A stretch of 64,000 nucleotides of DNA from Paracoccus denitrificans. GTDB lineage: Bacteria; Pseudomonadota; Alphaproteobacteria; Rhodobacterales; Rhodobacteraceae. A program made the translations under genes and the position numbers. This document shows, one piece after another, positions 34,753 through 43,857 of this stretch; the stretch's first letter is position 1; every line of letters begins with the position of its first letter. The stretch lies in the NCBI RefSeq assembly GCF_900100045.1, contig NZ_FNEA01000023.1, forward strand, positions 1-64,000, given 5' to 3'. The notes beneath the pieces are model-generated. The model was not told the DNA's origin. It saw only the letters and a list, made by a program, of their open reading frames with translations, and made no database searches.

Positions 34753-36500
34753 TGACGCGACCCTTCACCCCCGCGCCCTGGCCGCGCAAGCTGCGCTCGC
34801 AGCATTGGTATGGCGGCAATTCGCGGGACACGATCTATCATCGAGGATGGTTGAAGAATCAGGGCTATCCCCATGATCTGTTTGACGGAAGGCCGGTGAT
34901 CGGCATCCTGAACACCTGGTCGGACCTGACGCCCTGCAACGGCCATCTGCGCGAACTGGCCGAGAAGGTGAAGGCGGGCGTCTGGGAGGCCGGAGGCTTT
35001 CCGCTGGAGGTGCCGGTGTTTTCGGCCAGCGAGAACAGCTATCGCCCGACCGCGATGATGTATCGCAACCTTGCCGCCATGGCGGTCGAGGAGGCGATGC
35101 GCGGCCAGCCCATCGACGGCGCCGTGCTGCTGGTCGGCTGCGACAAGACCACGCCCAGCCTGCTGATGGGGGCGGCCTCGACCGACATCCCCTCGATCGT
35201 CGTTACCGGCGGGCCGATGCTGAACGGCTGGTTCCGGGGCGAGCGCATCGGCTCGGGCACGCATCTGTGGAAATTCTCTGAAGCCGTGAAGGCGGGAGAG
35301 ATGACGCAGGCCGAGTTCCTCGAGGCCGAGGCGAGCATGTCGCGGTCCTCGGGCACCTGCAACACCATGGGCACCGCCTCGACCATGGCCAGCATGGCCG
35401 AGGCGCTGGGGATGGCGCTGTCGGGCAATGCCGCGATCCCGGCGGTCGACTCGCGCCGCCGCGTCATGGCGCAGTTGACCGGCCGGCGCATCGTGCAGAT
35501 GGTCAAGGACGACCTGAAGCCCAGCGACATCCTGACCCGCGCCGCCTTCGAGAATGCGATCCGCACCAACGGCGCCATCGGCGGCTCGACCAATGCGGTG
35601 ATCCACCTGCTGGCCCTGGCGGGCCGGGTCGGGATCGACCTGACGCTGGACGACTGGGACCGGTTGGGCCGCGACGTGCCGACCATCGTGAACCTGATGC
35701 CCTCGGGCCGGTACCTGATGGAAGAATTCTTCTATGCCGGTGGATTGCCGGCGGTTCTTCAGAGATTGGGAGAAGCCGGGCTGCTCGATCGCGAGGCGCT
35801 GACCGTCTCGGGCCGCACGATCTGGGAAGAGGTGCGCGAGGCCCGGAACTGGAACGAGGACGTCATCCTGCCCGCCGACCGGCCGCTGACCGAACAGGGC
35901 GGCATCGCGGTGCTGCGCGGCAACCTGGCGCCGGGCGGGGCGGTGCTGAAGCCCTCGGCCGCCAGCCCGCATCTGCTGGTGCATCGCGGCCGCGCGGTGG
36001 TCTTCGAGGATATCGACGATTACAAGGCCCGCATCGAGGACGAGGCGCTGGACATCGACGAGACCTGCATCATGGTGCTGAAGATGTGCGGCCCGCGCGG
36101 CTATCCGGGCATGGCCGAGGTCGGCAACATGGGCCTGCCGCCCAAGGTGCTGAGGAAGGGCATCACCGACATGGTGCGCATCTCGGACGCGCGCATGTCG
36201 GGCACCGCCTATGGCACCGTGGTGCTGCATGCCTCGCCCGAGGCGGCGCGGGGCGGGCCGCTGGCCGTGGTGCGCGACGGCGACATGATCGAGCTGGACG
36301 TGCCGAACCGGCGGCTGCACCTGGACGTGCCGGAGACCGAGATCGCCCGCCGCCTCGCCGATTGGCGGAACCCGGCGCCAAGGCCGCCCGGCGGCTATGC
36401 GCAACTGTTCCACGACCATGTCGAGGGGGCCGAGACCGGGGCGGATTTCGACTTCCTGCGCGGCTGCCGCGGCCGCGAGGTCGGAAAGGACAGCCACTGA
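34752..36500 (+). CDS. Sugar-acid dehydratase of the IlvD/Edd family (L-arabonate dehydratase type)
   Basis: A 582-residue IlvD/Edd protein. Cysteines for the iron-sulfur cluster are visible in TWSDLTPCNGHL, LVGCDKTTPSLLMGA and RSSGTCNTMGTASTM. Substrate class is suggested by the SQHWYGGNSRDTIYHRGWLKNQGYPHDLFDGRPVIGI N-terminus and length, which follow L-arabonate/D-galactonate-type dehydratases rather than biosynthetic IlvD (about 560). It removes water from an aldonic acid to give a 2-keto-3-deoxy acid. Coupled by 1-bp overlaps to its neighbours. ATG 34752 chosen by family N-terminus. Confidence 0.85.
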   Translation: MTRPFTPAPWPRKLRSQHWYGGNSRDTIYHRGWLKNQGYPHDLFDGRPVIGILNTWSDLTPCNGHLRELAEKVKAGVWEAGGFPLEVPVFSASENSYRPTAMMYRNLAAMAVEEAMRGQPIDGAVLLVGCDKTTPSLLMGAASTDIPSIVVTGGPMLNGWFRGERIGSGTHLWKFSEAVKAGEMTQAEFLEAEASMSRSSGTCNTMGTASTMASMAEALGMALSGNAAIPAVDSRRRVMAQLTGRRIVQMVKDDLKPSDILTRAAFENAIRTNGAIGGSTNAVIHLLALAGRVGIDLTLDDWDRLGRDVPTIVNLMPSGRYLMEEFFYAGGLPAVLQRLGEAGLLDREALTVSGRTIWEEVREARNWNEDVILPADRPLTEQGGIAVLRGNLAPGGAVLKPSAASPHLLVHRGRAVVFEDIDDYKARIEDEALDIDETCIMVLKMCGPRGYPGMAEVGNMGLPPKVLRKGITDMVRISDARMSGTAYGTVVLHASPEAARGGPLAVVRDGDMIELDVPNRRLHLDVPETEIARRLADWRNPAPRPPGGYAQLFHDHVEGAETGADFDFLRGCRGREVGKDSH

Positions 36501-37411
36501 TGCGGATCGCGCTTGCCGGTATCGGAAAGATCGCGCTGGACCAGCATGTTCCGGCCATTTCCTCATCCCCGGACTGGGCGCTTGCGGCCACCGTCTCGCG
36601 CCATGGCGGTCTCGAGGGCGTGGAGAACTTTGCCCGTATCGACCAGATGCTGGCGGCCCGGCCCGACATTTCCGTGGTCTCGCTCTGCCTGCCGCCGGTG
36701 CCGCGTTTCGCCATGGCCCAGGCGGCGCTGCGGGCGGGCCGCCATGTTATGCTGGAAAAGCCGCCCGGTGCAACGCTGGCCGAGGTGCATGTCCTGCGCG
36801 ATCTGGCGCGCGCGCAGGGGGTCAGCCTCTATGCCACCTGGCATTCGCGCGAGGCGCAGGCGGTGGCGGCCGCCAGGGCGTGGCTGGCCGGCCGCGTGAT
36901 CCACGAGGGTCGCATCACCTGGCGCGAGGACGTGCGGGTCTGGCATCCCGGCCAGGATTGGATCTTCGAGGCCGGTGGCATGGGCGTCTTCGATCCCGGC
37001 ATCAACGCGCTGTCGATCCTGACCCATATCCTGCCCGAGCCGGTGCATGTCACCGAGGCCGAGCTGGATTTCCCCGAGAACCGCCAGGCCCCCATCGCCG
37101 CGCGCCTGGCGCTGTCGGGAAACATCGCCGCCGATTTCGACTTCCGCCAGCAGGGCCCGCAGACCTGGGACATGGAATTCGTCACCGACGCCGGCCGCCT
37201 CGCGCTGCGCCTGGGCGGCAATGTGCTGGAGATCGACGGCCGGCCCGCGGGCGGCGCGGGCACGATCATGGGCGAATATCCCGCGCTTTACGCGCGTATG
37301 GCGGATCTGGTGCGCAAGGGTGCATCCGACGTCGACCTAGCCCCCATGGTGCTGGTCGCCGACGCCTTCACCCGCGGGCGGCGGAATCTCGTGGAAAAAT
37401 TCGAGTTTTGA
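36500..37411 (+). CDS. Gfo/Idh/MocA-family dehydrogenase (arabinose/galactose 1-dehydrogenase type)
   Basis: A 303-residue NAD(P)-dependent oxidoreductase. An N-terminal Rossmann motif RIALAGIGKIALDQHVPAI is followed by VSLCLPP and HVMLEKPPGATLAEV, the EKP loop holding the catalytic lysine, and then a C-terminal domain. Length and context fit D-galactose/L-arabinose 1-dehydrogenases, which form the aldonolactone upstream of the dehydratase. The ATG overlaps the dehydratase stop by one base. A lactonase and a semialdehyde dehydrogenase for the full pathway are not in the window. Confidence 0.8.
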   Translation: MRIALAGIGKIALDQHVPAISSSPDWALAATVSRHGGLEGVENFARIDQMLAARPDISVVSLCLPPVPRFAMAQAALRAGRHVMLEKPPGATLAEVHVLRDLARAQGVSLYATWHSREAQAVAAARAWLAGRVIHEGRITWREDVRVWHPGQDWIFEAGGMGVFDPGINALSILTHILPEPVHVTEAELDFPENRQAPIAARLALSGNIAADFDFRQQGPQTWDMEFVTDAGRLALRLGGNVLEIDGRPAGGAGTIMGEYPALYARMADLVRKGASDVDLAPMVLVADAFTRGRRNLVEKFEF

Positions 37412-37450
37412 TTCGCATCGCGGATCGCCTTGGCTTCCGTGCGGGCGGCT

Positions 37451-38434
37451 TCACGCCGGCACGGTCTCGGGCGCGGTTTCGAAGGCGCGGGCGATCTCGG
37501 CCTCGGAGCAGCCATTGGCCAGCATTGCCGCTAGCAGGATGCGCGCCTGCCCGGGCCGCAGCAGCCGGGCATGGATGGCGCCCGCGCGCCGCATGTCATG
37601 GCCGCCCCCGCCGCCGCCATAGATCGGCGACAGCAGGCCTTCGGGCACGCGGCTGGACACCACCACCATCACCCCTTGCGCCCGGGCGCGCGAGATGGCT
37701 GCGACCAGTTCGGGCGTGGCATTGCCCGAACCCAGGGCCGAGACCACGATGCCCTGCGCGCCGGCGGCAAGGCTGGCCTCGAGATGCAGCCCGTCGCTGC
37801 CGGGATGGGTGGCGACGATGTCGACGCGCAAGCCGTCGACCGGGGCCGGCAGCGGACGGGTGACGGTCGCGCCCTCGTCGGCCACGCGGCGGAAGGCGTC
37901 GGGCGCGTCCGAGGTGAACTTGTAAAGCCCCCAGACCGGCAGCACCCGGCCGCCGAAGGCCAGCGTCACGCCCCCCGGGCGCGGCGGCTGCAATGCGGTG
38001 CGGACGGCATCCGTCAGGTTGCGCGCCCCGTCCGAGCGCGGATGGTCCGAGGCGAATTGCGCCCCCGTGAACACCACCGGCTTGCGCGGCGCATGCTGCA
38101 ATTGCACCAGCAGCGCGGTCTCTTCCATCGCATCGGTGCCGTGCAACGCGACGATGCCGGCGATGCGGGGATCGGCCAGTTCGGTCGCCACCGCATCGCT
38201 GATGCGCTGCATGTCGGCCAGCGTCAGGCTGGCGGAGTCCTTGGCCAGCACCTCCTGCGGACGCAAATCGACCGCCATGGACGGCAGCAGCGCCAAAAGA
38301 TCCTCGGCCCTCAGGCTGGGGCTTGCGGCGCCGTCCGCGCCGCGGCTGCTGGCGATGGTGCCGCCGGTGGCGAGCACCGCCAGCAGCGGGATCTGTCCGG
38401 TCCCGGTCACGACATGAGCCGCATGGTTCAGCAA
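37451..38434 (-). CDS. L-asparaginase/glutaminase family protein
   Basis: A 327-residue type II-like asparaginase. Both threonine motifs are present: VLATGGTIAS near residue 22 and GIVALHGTDAMEETA near residue 95. There is no signal peptide, so it should be cytoplasmic. It hydrolyses L-asparagine to aspartate and ammonia. It is convergent with the sugar-acid operon and lies 181 bp downstream of a broken FadR-type regulator gene on the same strand. Confidence 0.87.
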   Translation of the reverse strand: MLNHAAHVVTGTGQIPLLAVLATGGTIASSRGADGAASPSLRAEDLLALLPSMAVDLRPQEVLAKDSASLTLADMQRISDAVATELADPRIAGIVALHGTDAMEETALLVQLQHAPRKPVVFTGAQFASDHPRSDGARNLTDAVRTALQPPRPGGVTLAFGGRVLPVWGLYKFTSDAPDAFRRVADEGATVTRPLPAPVDGLRVDIVATHPGSDGLHLEASLAAGAQGIVVSALGSGNATPELVAAISRARAQGVMVVVSSRVPEGLLSPIYGGGGGGHDMRRAGAIHARLLRPGQARILLAAMLANGCSEAEIARAFETAPETVPA

Positions 38435-38485
38435 TCCCTCCCTTGCAGATCCTTGGCCGGACGGGCGCGCCCGCCTTGCCGCAAT

Positions 38486-38496
38486 CTGTCTGACAG
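38486..38496 (-). promoter_or_regulatory. Possible GntR-type operator upstream of asparaginase gene
   Basis: CTGTC-T-GACAG is a perfect 11-bp palindrome 51 bp before the asparaginase ATG. FadR/FCD regulators often bind TGTCxGACA-like cores. The adjacent regulator gene is of that family but is interrupted, so the site may be orphaned. Function is inferred. Confidence 0.3.
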
Positions 38497-38615
38497 CTCG
38501 CGATAACCACAGCCGGCGACGGGGTCAAGCCGTCCCGCGCCCGCGCATGCATGATCTTGCGCACCGGGGCCGAAAGACGATGCTTCATTGCCGGGGCGGG
38601 GGCGAAACCGGAAGA

Positions 38616-39329
38616 TCAGGAATTGGCGGGGCGCTGGCTGATGATCCAGGTCATCGCTTGCTCCACCTCGTGCAGGTGGTCGCGCATGGCGGTCCGCGCC
38701 TCGGTCTCGGAGCCGGCGGCGATGGCCTCGGCGATGCGGCGATGTTCGTGATTCGAGGTCACGCGGCGATCCGCCATCAGGTTCACCAGTTCGGACTGGC
38801 GCATCAGCGAGTCGCGGGAATCGGTGACGATGCGGGCGAACAGCCGGTTGCGGGCGGCCTCGGCGATCAGGCAGTGGAAATCGGAATCCAGCCGCACCCA
38901 TTTCAGCGCATCCTCCTGCCGCTCCATGCTGTCGCAGAGCTGCAGGAGCCGGGCCATGTCCTCTTCGCTGCGGCGCAGGGCGGCCCAGCCGGCGGCGGGG
39001 ATCTCGATGAAGGGGCGGGCCTCGATCAACTCGCGCGCCGAGTAGTTGCCATAGGCGAGTTCCGGCGCCTGCCGGTCCGAGATCACGAAGCTGCCGCTGC
39101 CGCTGCGGCTGCGCGTCAGACCCAGCGTCTGCAGCGAGCGCATGGCCTCGCGGATGATCGGGCGGCTGACGCCTTAATGCTCGGCCAGCTTGGCCTCGGA
39201 AGGCAGCCGGATGCCGACCGGCAAGCGGCCGGCCAATATCGCGCCTCGCAGATCCTCGAACACCGTCTCGGCGGCGTTTTTCCGACTGACCGGGCTCTTT
39301 TGGGACAACCAATCAGCCACCTTGTTCAT
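38616..39329 (-). pseudogene. FadR/FCD-type GntR regulator interrupted by a stop codon
   Basis: Reading minus strand from ATG 39329 gives a GntR winged helix that meets TAA at codon 52 (39174-39176), then continues in the same frame to 38616 with a full FCD domain (RELIEARPFIEIPAAGWAALRR, LDSDFHCLIAEAARN, SNHEHRRIAEAI). The stop falls where the family has tyrosine in LAEH-Y-GVSRPIIREAMRSL, so a single TAT/TAC to TAA change explains it. The flanks align without frameshift. The rest, 237 residues with the stop restored, is normal for the family. Reinitiation at ATG 39143 would leave no DNA-binding domain. It may have regulated the asparaginase gene. Sequence error is the main alternative. Confidence 0.82.
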
Positions 39330-39388
39330 GGCGCCAATGTTGCATGTCAGGCGCACCTGTCAAGCCATGCCTTCGGAGGCTGCGATTT

Positions 39389-39469
39389 TTACCAATACAG
39401 GATGGCCGCGCCGAGCAGTCCCAGCAGTCCGGCGACCTGCGCCATGAAAATCAGGTGATAGATCCTCAT
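39389..39469 (-). CDS. Possible 26-residue membrane microprotein
   Basis: The ORF reads MRIYHLIFMAQVAGLLGLLG then AAILYW and is one continuous hydrophobic helix after a short basic N-terminus. A GGAG-like site lies about 8 bases upstream of its ATG. It sits upstream of the broken regulator gene in a 373-bp gap (39330-39702) that otherwise shows nothing I recognise. Such short hydrophobic frames can occur by chance; no homologue is recognised. Function unknown. Confidence 0.3.
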   Translation of the reverse strand: MRIYHLIFMAQVAGLLGLLGAAILYW

Positions 39470-39702
39470 CCGCGTGCTCCGCGTTCAGAATCCGGGGGAA
39501 ATCGCCTTTCATCCTGCCGGCGGCTGCGTGGCTTGGGAAGCCTGATTCCGGGCAGGCTGAACATTTATCAAGTCCCGGCCTTGCGGCCGCGCGGGGTTGC
39601 GCCCGTCCTTGCGGTATGGCAGTCAGGGTCGGCGGCGGCGAACGACCCTTGGCGCGATTCTGCGCCCAAACTCCCCATATCTGACACATCACAGGTTTTC
39701 CG

Positions 39703-40893
39703 ATGCGTGATCCCCTGTTCCGCATGGCCCTGCTTCTTGGCCTGCTTTCCGCTGTCGGTCCGTTCGCGATCGACATGTATCTGCCCGCGCTGCCGCAGGT
39801 GGCCAGCGACCTGCACACCTCCGAGGCGGGCGCGGCATTGACGCTGACCTCGTATTTCATCGTCTTCGGCATTGCGCAGATGATCTATGGCCCGATGTCC
39901 GATGCGGTCGGGCGCAAGAGGCCGCTGGTGATCGGCGTGGCGATCTTTCTGGTTGCCACCGTGGCAGCGAGCCTGGCACCGACCATCGGCTGGCTGATCG
40001 CCGCTCGCGCCGTGCAGGGCCTGGGTGCCGCGACGCTGATGGCGGTGCCGCGCGCGGTGATTCGCGACATGGCGACCGGCCCCGCGGCGGCGAAGATGAT
40101 GGCGGCGATCATGATCGTGATCTCGGTCTCGCCCATGCTGGCGCCGCTGACCGGCTCGGCGGTGATGGCCTGGGGCGGCTGGCGCGAGATCTTCGCCGTG
40201 CTCGCCGCCGCCGCGTTGCTGAGCCTGGCGCTGATCCTGTTCGTGCTGCCCGAGACCCTGCCGGCCGAGCGGCGCCGGCCCGTGCGGCTTGCCGCCATGG
40301 CGGCGGGGGCGCGGCGGCTGCTGACCGACCGCCGCTTTCTGGGCCTGACCATGATCGGCGGCTTCGGCATGGCCAGCTTCTTCGTGTTCCTGGCTTCGGC
40401 GAGCTTCGTCTATACGCGGCAATACGGGCTTAGCCCGACCGGGTTCTCGCTGGCCTTCGCGGTGAATGCGGTGGGCTTCTTCTCGGCCTCGCAATTCGCC
40501 GGCCGGCTGGCGGAGCGCTTTGGCATGGAGCGGGTGATCTCGCTGGCGATCACCGGCTTTGCCGGGCTGGCGCTGGTCCTGTCGCTGGTGGTGCTGGCGG
40601 GTTTCGACGGGCTGCCCGTGGTCATCGCCGGGCTGTTTCTGGCCAATGCCTGCCTGGGGCTGGTCATGCCGACGGCCATGGTCATGTCGCTGGACCCGCA
40701 TCCCGACATCGCCGGGCTTGCCTCGTCGCTGGGCGGCACGATCCAGATGCTGACCGGCGGGCTGATGATCGCCGTGACCGGGCCGTTCCTGAACAACACC
40801 GCGGCGACCATGGTGCCGGCGATCGCGCTTTGCGCGGCGCTTGCCTGGGGGGCTGCGGCGGCCTCGCTGCCGCGGCTGCGCATCCTGGCCTGA
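39703..40893 (+). CDS. Bcr/CflA-family MFS drug efflux transporter
   Basis: A 396-residue MFS protein with twelve hydrophobic segments. Bcr/CflA markers are FAIDMYLPALPQVASDL at the start of the first helix pair, YGPMSDAVGRKRPLVIGV (loop 2-3 motif) and ARAVQGLGAATLMAVPRAVIRD (motif C region). It pumps small hydrophobic drugs or dipeptides outwards by proton antiport. The substrate here is unknown. It is separated from the convergent siderophore-interacting gene by only four bases. Confidence 0.88.
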   Translation: MRDPLFRMALLLGLLSAVGPFAIDMYLPALPQVASDLHTSEAGAALTLTSYFIVFGIAQMIYGPMSDAVGRKRPLVIGVAIFLVATVAASLAPTIGWLIAARAVQGLGAATLMAVPRAVIRDMATGPAAAKMMAAIMIVISVSPMLAPLTGSAVMAWGGWREIFAVLAAAALLSLALILFVLPETLPAERRRPVRLAAMAAGARRLLTDRRFLGLTMIGGFGMASFFVFLASASFVYTRQYGLSPTGFSLAFAVNAVGFFSASQFAGRLAERFGMERVISLAITGFAGLALVLSLVVLAGFDGLPVVIAGLFLANACLGLVMPTAMVMSLDPHPDIAGLASSLGGTIQMLTGGLMIAVTGPFLNNTAATMVPAIALCAALAWGAAAASLPRLRILA

Positions 40894-40897
40894 GGGT

Positions 40898-41875
40898 TCA
40901 GCCCCAATAGGCGGCGGCGGTGAATTCGCGGCGGGACAGGCCGCGCGCGGCAAGCCGCCGCCGCGCCTCGCGGGCTTCATGCGCGGGGCCGGCGAACCAG
41001 ACATGACGGTCCTGCGCCGCATCGAAGCCGGCGGCGTCCAGCGCGGCCAGCAGGTCGTCGCAGCGGCTGACGCGCGGGTCGCGGGCCAGTTCGGCCAGAT
41101 CCGCGGGCGCGGCGCGCAGGACGGCCTGCACCTCGCCCCGCGCCTGGTCCAGCATCCGCGCGATGGCGGGCAGGGCGGTCTCGTCGCCAAAGAGCCACAG
41201 CCGGCCGGCTTCGGGGCAACCGCCGCCGCCGGGGCCGATCAGCCCGACCGGATCGCCGGGCCGGGCGCGATCCGCCCAGTCGCAGGTCGGGCTGTCCGCA
41301 TGGCGGAAGATGTCGAAATCCACCCAGTCCCCGCGCTGCGCGGCGACGGTATAGACGGCGCGATGCGGCGCATCCGGCCCCTCGGGCCAGACGGTGCGGC
41401 CGCTGGCGGCGATGCGCGGCCAATGCGGCTTGCGCCCGGCCGGCGGCAGCAGCAGGCGGAAATGCAGCGAGCCTTCGCCGAAGCGGGCGGCATCCTCGCC
41501 CGAGACGCGGACGCGCAGGAAGCCGGGGGTGCGCGCCGCGACCCCGACCACCCGCATCAGCGACAGGCCGGGGGCCAGCGCGCCCTCGTCGACATTGTCC
41601 CAGCGGATGCTCAGGCCCTGCTCCTCGAACAGCGTGGTGGCGGTGTCCTGCAAATTGCCGATCAGCCGCCGCTCGGGCGCGCTGAGTTCAAGCCGGGCCG
41701 AGGCCCCGTCACGCACCAGCGCCAGCTCGCAGCCCCAAAGATGCAGCGCCAGGCTGTCGGGGGTCTCGATCAGGTCGATCTCCCATTCCGCGGCGCGGGC
41801 CTTGAGCGCGGCCGCCGCCGCCCCCGAGGCCGAGCCGAGGATCCCGGTGCTGCGATAGGGTCTGATCGGGAACAT
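40898..41875 (-). CDS. Siderophore-interacting FAD protein with an N-terminal DUF2218-like domain
   Basis: A 325-residue protein. Residues about 1-90 resemble DUF2218 (AEWEIDLIETPDSLALHLWGCELAL). Residues about 105-320 form a siderophore-interacting-protein flavin reductase domain, with HRAVYTV for FAD binding near 190, PGDPVGLIGPGGGGCP, LFGDETALPAIARML, and a C-terminal RRREF..AYW-like end. It probably reduces ferric siderophores in the cytoplasm. ATG 41875 begins the conserved part. The 70-bp gap to ada contains GGATATATACCC but no Fur or Irr site I can name. Confidence 0.8.
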   Translation of the reverse strand: MFPIRPYRSTGILGSASGAAAAALKARAAEWEIDLIETPDSLALHLWGCELALVRDGASARLELSAPERRLIGNLQDTATTLFEEQGLSIRWDNVDEGALAPGLSLMRVVGVAARTPGFLRVRVSGEDAARFGEGSLHFRLLLPPAGRKPHWPRIAASGRTVWPEGPDAPHRAVYTVAAQRGDWVDFDIFRHADSPTCDWADRARPGDPVGLIGPGGGGCPEAGRLWLFGDETALPAIARMLDQARGEVQAVLRAAPADLAELARDPRVSRCDDLLAALDAAGFDAAQDRHVWFAGPAHEAREARRRLAARGLSRREFTAAAYWG

Positions 41876-41945
41876 GGCAGGTCTTTCCGGCAGCCAGCAT
41901 CGCGGCCGGATATATACCCAAGCGAAACTCTCGGCAATACGGTGC

Positions 41946-43007
41946 CTATGCCGCCCCCTCGCGGTCGAGCAAGGCGCGCTTGCGCGCCACGCCCCAGCGA
42001 TAGCCCGACAGCGCGCCGTCGCTGCGCACGACGCGGTGGCAGGGGATGGCGACGGCGATCGGGTTCGCGGCGCAGGCTTGCGCCACGGCGCGGCTGGCCT
42101 GCGGCTCGCCGATGCGGCGGGCGATCTCGGCATAGCTGGCGGTGGTGCCGGGCGGAATCTGGCGCAGGGCCTGCCAGACGCGCTGCTGGAAGGCGGTGCC
42201 GCGGATGTCCAGCGGCAGGTCCAGCCCGATGCCCGGCGCCTCGATGAAGCCGACGATGCGGGCGACCAGCGCCTCGAATTCCGCGTCGCCGCCGATCAGG
42301 GTGGCTGCCGGAAAGCGGTCCTGGAAGTCGCGCAACAGCGCCTCGGGGTCGTCGCCAAGCGCGATGGCGCAGATGCCGCGGCGGCTTTGCGCGACCAGGA
42401 TGGCGCCAAGCGCGCATTGTCCCAGCGCAAAGCGGATCTCGGCCCCCGCGCCGCCCTTGCGCCAGGCCGAGGGCGTCATGCCCAGCATCCCGTCGGCGCC
42501 TTCATAGAAGCGGCTGCTCGAGTTGAAGCCCGCCTCGTAGATCGCGCCGGTGACGCTGGCGCCTTGGGCCAGGCGGGCGCGCAGACGGCCGGCGCGATGT
42601 GCGGCGGCATAGGCGCGGGGCGTCAGCCCGATAATCGCCTTGAACTGGCGGTGAAAGTGGAACGGGCTCAGCCCCGCTGCCTCGGCCAGCGCCTGAAGGG
42701 TGGGCGGCGTCTCGGCCTGCTCGATCAGGCGACAGGCGGCGGCGACCAGCGCGGCATTGGCCTCGGCGGCCGATGCACCCCTGGGGTTGCAGCGCCGGCA
42801 GGGGCGAAAGCCCGCCGCCTCGGCCTGATCGGGCGAGGCGTAGAGGGTCACGTTCTGCGGCTTTGCCCGCCGCGACGGGCAGGAGGGGCGGCAATAGACC
42901 CCGGTGGTGCGCACGGCATAGACGAAGCTGCCGTCGGCCGCCGCGTCGCGCGCCAGCACCCGCTGCCAGCGCGGGTCGCTTTCGGTCGGGATCGGGGTGT
43001 GGTCCAT
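41946..43007 (-). CDS. ada: Ada DNA methyl-phosphotriester/O6-methylguanine repair protein and activator
   Basis: A 353-residue bifunctional Ada. The N-terminal zinc domain has VRTTGVYCRPSCPSRRAKPQNV and FRPCRRCNP (four zinc cysteines; the first is the methyl acceptor from phosphotriesters). An AraC-type helix-turn-helix spans about 95-180. The C-terminal O6-alkylguanine transferase ends in IAVAIPCHRVV with the acceptor cysteine. It repairs alkylated DNA and activates its own genes when methylated. A possible -10 TATGAT lies at 43040-43045 upstream. Confidence 0.93.
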   Translation of the reverse strand: MDHTPIPTESDPRWQRVLARDAAADGSFVYAVRTTGVYCRPSCPSRRAKPQNVTLYASPDQAEAAGFRPCRRCNPRGASAAEANAALVAAACRLIEQAETPPTLQALAEAAGLSPFHFHRQFKAIIGLTPRAYAAAHRAGRLRARLAQGASVTGAIYEAGFNSSSRFYEGADGMLGMTPSAWRKGGAGAEIRFALGQCALGAILVAQSRRGICAIALGDDPEALLRDFQDRFPAATLIGGDAEFEALVARIVGFIEAPGIGLDLPLDIRGTAFQQRVWQALRQIPPGTTASYAEIARRIGEPQASRAVAQACAANPIAVAIPCHRVVRSDGALSGYRWGVARKRALLDREGAA

Positions 43008-43100
43008 GGCAGGAACCTTTCTGCTGCGTCATTCCTGCTATCATATCTAGGGCCGGCCGACGACCGCCGCACTCCGCCGCTTGCGGTCAAATCCGCGCTT

Positions 43101-43805
43101 TCAGGGGATGTTCAGCGCCGTATCCAGCAGGGTGTTGGGCTGGACCAGCGCCGCCAGCGCGGCGGGGTCGGTAATGGTGACGCGCATGCCGTCGATATGC
43201 ACGCCATGGTCGCGCAGCGCCTTGAAGGCGCGCGACAGGCTTTCCGGCGTCATCCCCAGATACGAGGCCAGCAGCCGCTTTTCCTGCGGCAGCACGAAGC
43301 CCTGCGCGCCGCCGGTATCGAGCGATCTTTGCCACAGATAGGCGCCCAGCCTTTCGCGGGCGTTGCGCAGCTTGAGGTTCTTGGCATGGCGGACGAAGTT
43401 GCGATAGCCCTCGGAAAGCTCCTGCACCGTGGCCAGGGCAAAGCCGTGGTCGCGGGCAAAGGCGGCGCGCACGTCCACCGCCGGGATCAGCACGATGCGA
43501 GAGCGCCGCAAGGTGCGCGCCGACATCAGATAGGGCGCGTCGCGCATGCAGGCGGCCAGGATGAAGGTGGCGACCGGCTGGACCACGGCCATGGTGGTGT
43601 CGCGGTCCTGCCAGTTGGCGTAAAGCTCGACCGCGCCTTCCAGCACCACATGCAGGAAATTCGCGACCTCGCCCTGACGGATCAGTTCCAGTTGCGCGGG
43701 AAAGACCTGGTCATAGGCCGCATGCATCAGCGCGTCGAAGGCCGGGCTGGTCATGTTGCGAAACAGCGGCAGGTTGCGGATGTCGTTGCGGTCCTCTTCG
43801 CGCAT
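43101..43805 (-). CDS. narR: NarR, Crp/Fnr-family regulator of the nar operon
   Basis: A 234-residue FNR-family protein: cNMP-like sensor fold about 15-130 and a Crp helix-turn-helix near 165-210 (LLASYLGMTPESLSRAFKAL). It lacks the FNR cysteine cluster; the only cysteine is in AACMRD, so it cannot bind FNR's [4Fe-4S]. This matches Paracoccus NarR, which responds to nitrate/nitrite and activates nar genes. I chose ATG 43805 (AGGA nine bases upstream); a GTG start at 43844 is possible. It diverges from narK, sharing a 273-bp control region. Confidence 0.9.
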   Translation of the reverse strand: MREEDRNDIRNLPLFRNMTSPAFDALMHAAYDQVFPAQLELIRQGEVANFLHVVLEGAVELYANWQDRDTTMAVVQPVATFILAACMRDAPYLMSARTLRRSRIVLIPAVDVRAAFARDHGFALATVQELSEGYRNFVRHAKNLKLRNARERLGAYLWQRSLDTGGAQGFVLPQEKRLLASYLGMTPESLSRAFKALRDHGVHIDGMRVTITDPAALAALVQPNTLLDTALNIP

Positions 43806-43857
43806 ATGGGTCGTCCTGCGTGGTGTTTGTGGAATCGGCGTCACGCTTGCAAAAATC

